A DNA stretch of 64,000 bases from Fragaria x ananassa (taxonomy: Eukaryota > Streptophyta > Magnoliopsida > Rosales > Rosaceae). Below the pieces are notes generated by a model. It had not been told where the DNA came from and searched no databases. It worked only from the letters and a program-made list of their open reading frames with translations. A program made the translations under genes and the position numbers. Of this stretch, positions 25,700-36,348 are shown piece by piece. Location: the NCBI GenBank assembly GCA_034370585.1, contig CP139756.1, forward strand, positions 11,224,501 to 11,288,500, read 5' to 3'. Position 1 is the stretch's first letter. Every line of letters starts with the position of its first letter.

Positions 25700-26205
25700 C
25701 AACTTTTAATCTTGGTTGTTGCCTTGAGTATAGAAGTAAAAAACTAGGTACCTCTGTCCCTCATTTTGTCGAGAGAGTCTGTGTCTCTGAGAGATTGAGA
25801 CTGAGCTGCCTAGCTGCCATCCTTCGAGCGGCTACCGGCCGAACGAAGACCACAGCCGAATCCACTCTCTACCCTCCTCCTCCTCCTACCGTCCATTTCA
25901 ATATGCATCCACCCATTTGGCAGATTAGAATCTAAACCCTAAAATCCCCAATTCTAATTCCGGCGCGATTCATCCCTCTTTGGTGATGCCTTTGCTTCTT
26001 CAAGGTAATATATTCTCTCCTTCTTCAATTTCGAGCTTCATTGAGCTTCAATTCGCAACTTTGGTACCTAATTCTTCTTTTTCCCGTTTTTGGGTTTTGT
26101 GGAGTACTGATCAGGCATGGCCTGCAAATCCGGCAACTTACCTAACGTTTCAGGCTGCTTTCAGGGTTGATGAAGACGGGATAATTGAGCTTGACACGTC
26201 TGGGT
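25700..26205 (+). other. Gene-like leader and exon fragment captured inside the CACTA element
   Basis: A CT-rich leader (25755-25890) is followed by a short frame, splice-donor-like AAG/GTAATATATT at 26004, and an open stretch at about 26115-26202. That stretch contains TYLTFQAAFRVDEDG and IIELDTSG and ends at a donor-like GGGTAAGTGG. This looks like transduplicated 5' exons of a host gene. I do not recognise the source gene. Confidence 0.35.
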
Positions 26206-26690
26206 AAGTGGCCTAGCTTATCGGTTTAGTTTTGGGATTTTGTTCGCGTTTTGGAGTTTGAATGGTTATTGTTTTGGCTAGAGGTGACGACCGAGAAGGT
26301 CTGGTGCTCTGTTGCGTCTCGGCAGAGTATTGAAGGAGGTTTGGGTCTGCCTTGGTCGGATTTGGTAAAGGTAAGGATTTTTTTGCATTAGAGCCTTTGA
26401 ATTTGTAATTTTGGTGATGTTGCAGATGTTTGATGGGGTTATTGGTTTATTTGAGAAGAAAGGAGGGAGCTTGATGAATATGTGTCTCTTTGGACACACA
26501 GAAACAAAATCAGTTATTTAATTAAAATGTCTTCTGTGTTGTTTGAATCCGTGGGAGCTTGATTTTTATCTAAGAGCTAAGTTTTAAAGACGATCTTTGT
26601 ATTTTTGATTCATATGGATGATGTCAAATTCAATGATGTTATATTACGGTTCAAGATTTGGAGTTGATATTATATTCCTGAAGTTTACTG

Positions 26691-26733
<43 letters not shown>

Positions 26734-26734
26734 T
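26691..26734 (+). repeat. (AT)n(AG)n compound microsatellite
   Basis: About eight AT repeats run directly into about thirteen AG repeats. Confidence 0.9.
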
Positions 26735-29410
26735 TGGTGTCGTAGGAATATAGAAAGAACAATTCAGGTCTGCATCTATTATGTTCTTGATCAATTGGTT
26801 ATTCCATTGTGAACCATGTTAATCACTAGTCAATTCTTGCAGAAAAGATGAGTTGCTATAGAGTTGTTAGGTATTTATTTCTGATATGATAAGTTGTTGT
26901 GTTTGTCAACGTATATGTTGTGTTTAATAGGTATATTGTAATAGTATATATAGATGATTCTTTATGATTTTCTACTTTCACTGTTGGGTTGTAACTTCAG
27001 TATTTATGCTTGTTATGGAGGATCATCTTGGTAGGAAGTAAAACATTAGGATTGAGTTTTTCTTTGTTGTTAGTTGTTACCTACTGGGAATCATCTTTAA
27101 AAGGCGAAACTTGATTCGAGTCAAAATCAGTGATTTTCCTGATGCAGGTCTTCAACTTCGAAAAATCATAAGTAATTGTAGGAAAATATTTTTTGTGCGA
27201 TTCCAGTTTCAGATTGATATTTAGGATGTCTATTTCAAATGTCATGAAGACACCAAGCTTTAATTCCTAGTTGAACCATATCGTTTTTAATCAGAGGCTT
27301 TTCTGGTCAGAATTTCAGTTAGACACTTTTCTGATTTTGTACCTTTGCTTTTAGTCTTACTCTTTTTGGTATGATATTATATAGATATATAGATTAGACT
27401 ATAAGGTTCTTATACATGTAATTTTTTTCTCAAATTGAAGTTAGAGATCAAGGTTTTGGTATGCTTAAAGTTGGCTGAACATTAGAAGTGTAGAACTATA
27501 TTTACTAGTTATCTTCTGTTAGCTGTCGTTGTGGTAATCTAATTTAGCTACTTAAGTTGCAAGTTTTGTGTGTTTCCTTTTTGAAACATTGGAGTGATTA
27601 TGTTCAGTTGCTAGAAATTTAGTATCACATAGAGTTTCTTATTTGCTTTTAAATTCTATCTTTTGGCACATAGCAGGAAATTTTCAGAAAAACCTGAAAC
27701 TGAAGCTGAACTTTGAAAATTCATAACTAATTCTAGAAAAATCGTTTTTTTAAGGTGATTCCAAGTCTAAGAGTTTCTTTTGTGTATCTGCTACAAGTCA
27801 TTAGAAGAAAGTCAAATTCCTTACGGATTTGTACAGTTTTTGAAGTTAAGGTGACTAGTTCAGAAAGCTAAATTGTGTTGTTGTGTTATTGTTTGAAACT
27901 GTTTTGGCTTACTATTGTATCTTCTGTTTAGCATCTATCTTTTTGTTTAGCATCTGAGCTTAGTCTTAAATTGAGTTCTAAATGAAATAGAGATTGCATA
28001 TTGTTGCTTAAACTAATGGTTATTTCTTTTTATTAAGAACTTCATACTTCATGTGAAAGTCAGCAAATGTAGGGGGGAAATTGAGGAGCCTCTATGTTTG
28101 CTTTATATGTTGTGTCTATTTGCTTGTGTGAAATTCTTGTTTCTTTGTTGCCGATCATTTATATGTTTGTTTCGATTATAAAGGTGATGTTATCATCTAA
28201 GTTATATGAGGGATGCTAGTGCTATGCATAAAACACTTTGGGTAAAGAAGGATTAGAGATAGATACTTACTGCAATGTACCTCCATTTTTGGCTAGTAAA
28301 TTCAATTCATTCATTGTATTCTTGCTGACTGTGCTCTCATGTTAGTTATCTTATGCATCACCTCTAACTTTATATATACTTGTGCATAAACTGAGGGAGT
28401 ATATTTGATGTCATATAGGAAGGTGCAGTTGACTTTGAAATTCAACTATGGCTTTCATTATCAGATGGTGCCAAAGATTAATTTGAAAGATGCTGAGACA
28501 AGCAAATTGCACAGAGGATATGTGGATATATTGATGCAACAAGAATGTTATCACTTGGCTGGGCACTTGCTAGCTTCGAGGAGAGACATTTTTTTTAAGA
28601 GACAGATAACTACCATTAAACTATGATCTTGTAAACTTGCTTCATTTTCTTGTGAACTTGTTAGGTTTAAGATTCCTAAAACGTACCATTCCTTACATTA
28701 GGCTTATTATTTGTATGTTTTTTTTATGCAAATAATAATAAAAATTTGCAATATATATTTGTATGCCAAAATTTTTTTTATTCATAAATAACTCTTTTGC
28801 CACGGCATTGCTACCGTCGCAAATGGTGGCGTCGCTAATGGTATTGGTGACGGTAATTACACCGTCATATCTTCTTGCAACTGCAAAGGTTTGCCGTCGC
28901 TAATGCTTTTGCAACTGCGTAATTTTCGTCGCAAATAGCATTGGCGACGCCACTATTTGCGATAGACGATTTGTCGTCGCAGCACCGACGTAAATACTGT
29001 TTTGCCATGGCAAAAAGACTATTGGCGACGGTTTTACGTCGTGGCCAATCTAATTTTTTTGTTTTGTTCGGTTTGGTTTTCATCTAAAACCGGAAACCAA
29101 ACCGAATAAAAAATTCGGTTTGGTTCGGTTTGATATTTTTTGAGACCTTGAATTGAAAACCAAACCAAACCGTGGTTCAATTCGGTTTCGGTTTTTCTTC
29201 TTTTTTAAAATAATTTTTCTTAAAATTTGTATGCTTTTGGCTTAGTAAAAAATTGTCGTATTTTAGATCCTTTTTTTCTTACATTACTTGTTTTTATAAA
29301 CACATATAATATATCAATAAAATTTTTAGCAATGATTCTTCAACAAACCAACAATTTATAAACTAAATAGATAATTTTTAGCTCCACCTTATTTATCTTG
29401 GTTCTAGCTA

Positions 29411-30672
29411 GTATGTCATTATTATGCACTTGGAGAGATATATGGAAAAGATCGTGCACTAGGAACAAATGCTGGAAATGCTGAAGATGATGAAGAAGAA
29501 GTTACAGAAAAGGATGCAAGTATAAATCAAGCTGGTGTACGAGTTGATGATTTTTTCGAGCAAATGGAGGATATGAAAACTGATGGTGGATCTCAATATG
29601 TGGGATCAGAATATGAAGGACTTGATGAAGTGGAAAATGAATATGTGCCTTTTACACAACCAAGTCCTCCCCAACCACCAAATACCAACCAACGTGCTAA
29701 ACAACCGAGGTCAGCCCAAGATGTTGCAAATGCTCCAAATAAAACCCGTCGAAAGGCAAGAGCTTTAAATGATATGGCAAACAAGTTTGGAGTCATCGCT
29801 GAAGCCATTTCTGGAATGGCTCCAAAGTTTGAAGGCTTGATTAACGTTCTCTCAACAGAAAAGGATCTTGCTGATATGCAAGGGAAACTTTGTGGTGAGC
29901 TTCGGAAGATGGAATTCCTAACTCCAGTGCAGGTATTTCACATTACTAACAAACTATCTAAAAAGCATGACTGGTTGAGGGTCTTTTTTACCATGACTGA
30001 TGAAGAAAAGAGAGACTACATAATCACTTTTCTGCAATGTGGCTTAGAGTGAATGTAGGCTTAGACTAAGTCTGTCATTTGAGCAATCTTCCCTTTGTTG
30101 CTGCTTTGTTTTGAAGATAATAACTTCTTGAGACCTTTCAATTTATGTTATGTTAAAAAGTATGGTATTATGGTTATTGTTTGCTGAATTGGTACTATGG
30201 CTATATTTTGGGTTATGTGAAATATTATGGAACTTTGTTATTGTTATATTATGCTGAATGATGTTGGTGCATCAGCTTCCGGTGTTTTGCTTCTTTTTTT
30301 TTTTTTTTTTTTCCGGTGGTTACTAATGAATGATATCACAACCTGGTGATTGATGAAGTAGATTGTTAGTTGGTTCAGGTGATTAGTTATGCAAAACTTT
30401 GAACACGTGCACTTGAAAAGAAGAATAATAAAATTGCAAACATCTAGCTTCCTTTCTTGTAGGGGTATTTTAGTAATCAAACTAGTTTTAATTCCGATTC
30501 CATATGGTAAGTAAACAACATCAATCGTAATTTAATTTCATTCTTGTTTTGATTCCTGATGGTAAGTAAACAGTAGAATGGAATGAAATATTCCGATACC
30601 GATTCTAGTTGATACCGATTCTTGTTGATACCAATTCATGATAAGTTCCATTCCAAGTTAGTAAACGTGCCC
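29411..30672 (+). mobile_element. Left-truncated PIF/Harbinger remnant within the hAT element
   Basis: The right end reads GTTAGTAAACGTGCCC (30657-30672), whose reverse complement GGGCACGTTTACTAAC looks like a PIF/Harbinger terminus. Subterminal short repeats (GGTAAGTAAACA twice, GATACCGATTC twice) precede it. No matching left end was found, so the left boundary at about 29411 is only where coding similarity starts. It carries the end of a Myb/SANT-like partner gene, the second gene of this superfamily. Confidence 0.6.
29423..30052 (+). pseudogene. 3' part of a Myb/SANT-like (Harbinger-associated) gene
   Basis: Open from a plausible acceptor near 29411 to the stop at 30050-30052, about 210 codons. 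The N-terminal part reads ALGEIYGKDRALGTNAGNAE, the segment that follows the Myb/SANT-like DNA-binding domain in this family. Then come an acidic and Pro-rich linker, a basic patch (NKTRRKARALNDMANKF) and the helical end VFFTMTDEEKRDYIITFLQ. The DNA-binding domain itself, and any start codon upstream, are missing. The first in-frame Met (29564) would give only 162 aa. In intact elements this protein recruits the transposase to the DNA ends. Confidence 0.7.
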
Positions 30673-31268
30673 TGAAAGTTTAATACTCAATAATTTAGAA
30701 AGTATTAGGAATTGACCACACTAGCACACTATGAAACCATAATTTTTAAACTTCTAAGTTCATCTTGAACACAAAATATAGACTCCATAGTTTAAAGTCT
30801 ATCCAACTAAATTCTAAATTTTAAAGTTTAAAAACCATAAATTTGAATAAGAGAAAAATAAATTAAATATTATAGTTTATCATCTAAAGCTCGCAAGAAT
30901 AAGGTCTTCGATTTTAGAGGTAACATATCACTCTCTATACTTCGCATACACAACACCTAAAACATTTCTATATGTACATAAAACAAAAATAAAAAGCAAA
31001 ATATTAGCAAAGACACATATAATTATATAGAACATAAATCCTAAAATCATATTGTTCAAATCAAATATTTAATACGAAAATAAAGACAAAAAATGACGTC
31101 ATTTTAGGGAGATTCGGTTTTTCAAGGGCCGAAACCAAAAACCAAACCAAACTAATTTGGTTCGGTTCGGTTTTTCTTAATTATGTTTGGTTTTTTTTTT
31201 CGGTTTGGTTTATCCGGTTTTGGTTTGGTTTTCGGCTCGGTTTTTTTTCGGTTTTCGGTTTCAAAGTT
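30673..31268. other. Right body of the second hAT element
   Basis: AT-rich, no open frame. The last 160 bp carry GGTTCGGTTCGG-type subterminal repeats in both orientations. Confidence 0.5.
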
Positions 31269-31285
31269 CCACCCCTAGTTAGATA

Positions 31286-31378
31286 TGAAGACGAAGAGGA
31301 AGATGATGCAGCTAAGAAGATTTCTATAGCAGCTAAATCAATCATCGAATCTATGATTTACCAGACGACCAAAGAGGT
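31286..31378 (+). pseudogene. Acidic coding-like fragment beside the hAT insertion
   Basis: Directly after the right target duplication, an open frame reads YEDEEEDDAAKKISIAAKS and then IIESMIYQTTKE, and reaches a donor-like GAGGTATAAT at 31376. Removing the hAT element and one duplication copy joins it in frame to 25364-25392. It may be an exon of a lost or disrupted gene. Source unknown. Confidence 0.35.
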
Positions 31379-32071
31379 ATAATATATATCAATCATCGAA
31401 TCTTTGAATTAACAAGAAGCCAATTTTTCGTTTTTCAAAGATGATAGTTTTGGAGAAAATTAGATAAAAACCCAAAATACTAGATGTCTTTTAAGATAAA
31501 CCCATACATGATTTCTTTCATTTTACACCCACTCCACATAAGCAAACTTACCGTATAGAGCATATGTCTATAATTAATATTTTTCTTCATTTTTCTATTT
31601 CTCTGATTTGCCCTTCAGATTGTAGAAAGCTAAATTTGGTATCTTTCTCAATTTTAGTATCAATTTGAAACTCAAATACTGAGCTAAAATTTAGTTTGAT
31701 TTAACTTTGACATAATCAATTACTTTCTTTAATTTTTTTACCTTGTTATTATTAACTTGAGTGTGTGTGTGTGTGTCTATATATATATATATATGCTATA
31801 TACAAAAGTGTTCCATTTGTAACAAAATGATTCTTTTCATTCCTAAGCTCACATTTGGTGTCTCTATATATAGTCGAAAAATGTCTAATCGTAAGGTACA
31901 CGTTCTTGTTCTTTGATTATTTTTTTTTTCTTTTTAGGTATATTATTATATCATTTTCCATCCTAATTGAGAGAACTTTTTACTCTCAACTACTTACATT
32001 TCTAATGTACCTATTAAGTAGGACATGATATGATAATATACATAAAAAGAAGAAACCCAAAATAGGATTTA
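31379..32071. other. AT-rich intergenic DNA with (GT)n(AT)n microsatellite at 31761-31795
   Basis: No gene. A compound microsatellite of about eight GT and eight AT repeats is the only structure seen. Confidence 0.6.
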
Positions 32072-32212
32072 AGGTATAGGGTAAAAGTATAGGGTTTAGG
32101 GTATAGGGTTAGGGTTTTGGGTATAGGGTTTAGGGTATAAGGTTAGGGTTTAGGGTCAGGGTATAGGGTATAGGGTTAGAATTTAGGGTTAGAGTTTAGG
32201 GTTTAAGGTTTC
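32072..32212 (+). repeat. Interstitial telomere-like repeat tract (degenerate TTTAGGG)
   Basis: A run of GGGTTTA, GGGTATA, GGGTTA and GGGTTTT heptamer-like units over about 140 bp. Perfect plant telomere heptamers (TTTAGGG) occur several times, mixed with TATAGGG variants. Confidence 0.75.
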
Positions 32213-32565
32213 GGATTTGAATGGAATAGAGGATCACATCAGACAGCCACATGGTCCTACGGTAAGACTATAAAATTTATTCATTTTATTCTAATAATCA
32301 GATATCTTATTTAGAAAAAATAAAGAAAAGTGCATGATTCTTGCAAATTGATTGAAAAATGTTAGTGTTAGAAGAAAAACTCATAATTGAAGTATTTAAG
32401 ATATTATCAATTAAGCTTGTTTATTATGTTTATATGTTATAATTGAATAGTGATAATTGTGTAAAATTTAGGAAAAAAAAGGACATAATATGTATCATAA
32501 TTGATATATTTTAGATGTCAATCAAAAATAAATATTATGTGAGTTTTATTTAAAACCATTGTTTC
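32213..32565. other. AT-rich intergenic DNA
   Basis: Nothing recognisable between the telomere-like tract and the retroelement remnant. Confidence 0.4.
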
Positions 32566-33259
32566 TGCATGAACCGGGAGGGCTATGCGGAATCATGGTG
32601 GGGTATGAACAGTGACAACACAAGGACATATAGTGGTTCACCATGCCTCGGGGGACATGGCTACGTCCACTTAGAATCAATTATCATTCTTTGGTGTTAC
32701 AAGTACATCGATCTCGCGCGGGGTACAAGAGCACCCATCCCGCGCGGGGTGGAATAAGGGAAGGATGGTGGAGCCTATCCCGCGGGGTGGAATACTGCTT
32801 TTCCAGATCCTATATCTAGAGGGGAAGCCTTCCTTTTATAGATAAGGAAGGTTCCCTCTTACATTACATTTTCGATGTGGGACAGAATGCACATTTATAC
32901 TCTCATGGTGCCTTCTTGTGAAGCTTGGAGAAACACCTTCCTGATGTTGCATTGATGATCTTTCACCATGGTGAGGCAGCCTGGACGTCAGTCTACAAGT
33001 TTCATGACTGGTCTATGGGCAGGGGAGGTAGTTTACTGACTACCGACTACAATTCCCCCCAAGTTCTCGTTCAAGACACTTCTTGAGTGGGGACTTAATA
33101 TACAAAATGCCCATAGACCAGTCAATGCCCGGTCCCAGTCCCAGTCCCCCCAAGTCCGCACTCAAGACGTGTGGACAACGGGTCTTGCTTTTCTTGATAT
33201 CTTCAAGTTCGCCGGGTCCCTCCTGACCCCCAGCCTCAAAAATGATTCGGCCGTGCGGG

Positions 33260-33640
33260 GTCTTCTAACGAAGTATGCGAGCTGTGGAGTTCGCCTCGCA
33301 CATAAAGGCCGACATTATCAGGCGAGCTGAGGGGTCCGCTTTGCGCAATAATGACAAATGTCACGAGAGTTGAGTCTGCCTCGCCCAGGAGGGTTGACAC
33401 TCGGGCGGCCTGTGTCTACTAGCATGGAAAGTCTGCTCCTCGCTCAAAGACGACGCGCGAGCTGAATTGTTCACTCATCGCTAAAAGACTTACACTCGGG
33501 CGAGCTGAGAAGTCCGCTCCGCCCAGAAGGGTTGACACTTGGCGAGCTGAGTTCGCTTCGCGCAGGGCTATAATTTCGAGGCGAGCTGAGCAGTCCGCCT
33601 AGAGGATAAGAAATGCCCATCCCGGTCTCCGGCCTCAAAA
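33260..33640. repeat. Diverged tandem repeats with GCGAGCTGAG...TCCGC core
   Basis: GCGAGCTG followed by AG(T)TCCGC-like and CGC(C)CAG text recurs at least six times with irregular spacing between about 33275 and 33600, with related forms at 33850-33970. Confidence 0.5.
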
Positions 33641-34099
33641 CTTATTCGGCCGGGCGAGGATTGTTGTACCTTCACAATGAACAAATGATCGACACAAGTA
33701 GGGTTGTGGCATAATGATTATCGAAAAGAAAAATGTTTCAAATACAGAACGTTGAATGTCACTCTCTCGGTCGAATGTTAATCTTGGTGGAATGCCAATG
33801 TTCTTTCTGTTGCGAGATGTGGATCTTGCTCTGCGAAAGCGGGCAACCGCGCGGGCTGAAGATCTCGCTCCGCGCACAACCGTGCGAGATGAGTCTTAAA
33901 ACTCGGCACTACACGCGAGGTGGATCTCGTACCTGGCGAACTAGGTTTTATGATATTGGAGAGACGCGAGGTGGATCTTGAACCTGGGTGTTACCTCCAA
34001 TGTTACAACTTGAGTGACGGGGTGTTAATGCCGTCTGTGGGTTATCAAGCCACTTGTTCCGTTTTTAAGGGGAAGATAAATTTTATGACTTACGGCTGT

Positions 34100-34590
34100 T
34101 AGCCTATCCCGCTAGGTGTCACTCGGGAACTCAATGACTTGTGCCTCTTGGTCGAATACCTATCCCGCTTGATGTTATTTGGGATTTTAATGTATTATCC
34201 ATCCCGCTTAGTGTTACTGGGAAAAACTTGCAACTCTTGGTGGAATGCTCATCCCGCCTAGGCTTTTAGGGGATTTCATTTAACTTAGCCTCTTGGTAGA
34301 TTACCCATCCCGCCTGGTGTTACTGAGGGAAATTTTTTTTTCTCGGTCGAATGCCAATCCCGCCTGGTCTTACTGGGGATCTCATTTAATTTAGTCGTCT
34401 CGGTGGATTACCCGTCCCGCCTCGTGTTACTCGGAAAAAATTTTTTTGTTGCCTCTCGGTCGAATGCCAACCTGCCTGGTCTTTCTAGGGGTTTCATTAA
34501 CTTATGCCTCTTGGTGGATTACCCATCCCGCCTAGTGTTACTGGGGAAATTTTTTTTTCTCTCGGTCGAATGCCAAAACATGCAGGTTGA
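34100..34590. repeat. Tandem repeat with about 53-bp monomers arranged as about 108-bp dimers
   Basis: The core ATCCCGCCTGGTGTTACTGG recurs nine times. Copies alternate between ones ending CTCGGTCGAATGCC and ones ending CTTGGTGGATTACC, giving a dimeric higher-order period. Monomers differ by poly-T length. Confidence 0.65.
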
Positions 34591-35252
34591 CCTGGGATAA
34601 TAGCTGCCGAATGGGTGTACACAAGAGGTTCAGATTCATGCCCGTACTACTCCCGGACGATGAATCCTTGTTGTTAGTACGGTCGGGCTACCTACGAGAT
34701 TGGTTGACTTTTTTCAAGTAAATAGCTCCGGGGGTCTCTAGGTGTCCATGGCCTTTTTTTTTTCTCCTTTCTTCTTTTTTTTTTTTTTTTCGAGACCCGT
34801 TGATTGCATAGGGTCAATTCTCTACCCTCCTCAATTGCTCTGCTCCCGGTGGCTGAATATGCTCAGACGGGAACCACGGAGAGGTGATGTTGTTGCCGGT
34901 CCGGGTGCCCAGAGTAAGAAGACGGGTGCTCAGACCTTCTTTCCTGCCGGAGAACGGAATCACGCCGCAAGACTTACATACTTCGAGGTTCTGATGAACC
35001 GATGGAGCTGAACCCATTTGCCATGGTGATTTGTAAATGCAACCAAACGAGCCTTGATCGAGTTGCTCGAGCGGTGTCCATCCCGGCCGGGCAATTGACC
35101 GACGTTGCCAGTGGATCCCGGGCGCAACCAGCTGGCTCCCGACGCATCACTCCTGGCCGGGCACCGGATGAGCTTGGCCCGGGAGAGCTAATCCGGCTGG
35201 ACCGGGATAGTCCTTACGCTGGTTACCCGGCCGATTGGCGACGCTGGTCTGT

Positions 35253-35253
<1 letters not shown>

Positions 35254-35321
<68 letters not shown>
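35254..35321 (+). repeat. (TA)n microsatellite, about 34 units
   Basis: Uninterrupted TA dinucleotides over 68 bp, exactly at the right edge of the GC-rich retroelement remnant. Confidence 0.95.
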
Positions 35322-35325
<4 letters not shown>

Positions 35326-35898
35326 AGTTTGTAATGGATATATTAGACAATTAAGGTGGTGTATAACTGCTCTTTGCATCCACGCCTAATAATATCAGTG
35401 ATGATCGATCTCAATCCTCATAATTCGACCATGTCTTTCTCATATGAGAAGTGCTTTGCAAAGTTTTGAACATATGATTCCTGTTCAGATCGATGCATAC
35501 AATGCATGCCTTCATCAAGGCTAGGAAGATTATGTTACGTATATATTCCACACAAAATCTAATTATGATTAAGAGTAGAAAGATTGATTGGTCGCTTAGA
35601 GCATGAATCACATGACACAAAGCAACTCAGCGGCCGCTTGCTTATTCATCTATGTCTTTTCATGCATACAAGGCAATTCAGTATCTATCACTTTGACACT
35701 TTCCATGGGTGATACGACTACGCATGGGATGAGAAAATTACTTATTTTTCATGGCGTGGATCATGAGTAGTAGAGTATTTTATCAGTGAACTTTTGTTTT
35801 CGCAAGTATGCAAAATCTGAAAATGGTGGCCTCCTCCTTTTTCCAATAATGGCAGACCATCTTGAGAAAAAAGATCAATTTTTTGAATGAGATGTTAG
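35322..35898. other. Intergenic, no gene seen
   Basis: Unique AT-rich DNA between the (TA)n tract and a hAT-type MITE. Confidence 0.5.
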
Positions 35899-35906
35899 GA
35901 TCGATC

Positions 35907-36348
35907 TAGGCCCGGACCTGAGATTTTTAGACCTGAGTCGAACTTTCAAATTTGGGCCCTTAAAATATAGTATACATTCAATTTTATTTTCTCTTTTTAA
36001 AAAACACACAAAAATTTTCACAAACTAAAACTATAAACTCAAAATCTAACCACAAAAAAATTATAAATTCTATTTATATTAAAAATCTTATTAATACAAC
36101 AAATCTCTTACTTAGACTCCTCATTTTTTCTAAAATAACAACTAATAATAGTAATATAAGGGTAAGATTTTATCTTTATTTTTCTCTTTTGTAATTTAAC
36201 ACCACCCTAATTGGATGCTCTTAATTATTTTTTATTGTTTTTAACTAAACTAATGTGATCACACAAAGAGAAAATAAAATTTTGGGCCTCTTAAGGCTCC
36301 GGGTCCTGAGTCCATCGACTCTTAGGACTCTATTCAGGTACGGGTCTG
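35907..36348. mobile_element. hAT-type MITE, copy 1
   Basis: 442 bp. Begins TAGGCCCGGACCTGAGA and ends CAGGTACGGGTCTG, imperfect inverted ends. Flanked by the perfect 8-bp duplication GATCGATC (35899-35906 and 36349-36356). Same family as 54673-55066. No coding capacity; the centre is AT-rich. Confidence 0.85.

Larger units (their letters stand above)
25406..29066. mobile_element. Non-autonomous CACTA element inserted 13 bp inside the hAT left end
   Basis: Left end CACTACAAAAAGTAATTACA. The right end reads CTAATTTTTTTGTTTTG, a decayed version of the expected terminal TTTTTGTAGTG. The 3-bp duplication TTC flanks both sides (25403-25405 and 29067-29069). The subterminal regions carry many GCGACGG/CCGTCGC motifs (25440-25630 and 28800-29035), the transposase-binding type repeats of CACTA elements. 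The interior has no transposase but has a gene-like leader and splice-like sites. Confidence 0.82.
25393..31277. mobile_element. Second hAT element, host of a CACTA and a Harbinger insertion
   Basis: Ends TAGGGGTGG (25393-25401) and CCACCCCTA (31269-31277) are perfect 9-bp inverted repeats. Flanks GTCAGATA (25385-25392) and GTTAGATA (31278-31285) form an 8-bp duplication with one mismatch. Subterminal DNA at both ends is rich in GGTTTGGTT/AACCAAACC (29070-29200 and 31110-31260), common in hAT elements. Stripped of inserts it is about 1 kb and has no transposase. Confidence 0.82.
32566..35253 (-). mobile_element. Remnant of a large LTR retroelement (minus orientation) without coding domains
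   Basis: Composition changes sharply (GC-rich, CpG-rich) relative to both sides. On the minus strand the purine tract TTGGGGGGAAT (33052-33062) is followed by TGTAGTCGGTAG, an LTR-like start. The inferred 3' LTR would run from 33051 down to about 32566 and contains a TATA-like TTTTATAGATAAGG context. The interior has two families of tandem repeats and no recognisable gag or pol. No second LTR and no target duplication were found. The right side ends abruptly at a (TA)n tract. It could be a LARD-type or truncated Gypsy element. Confidence 0.5.
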
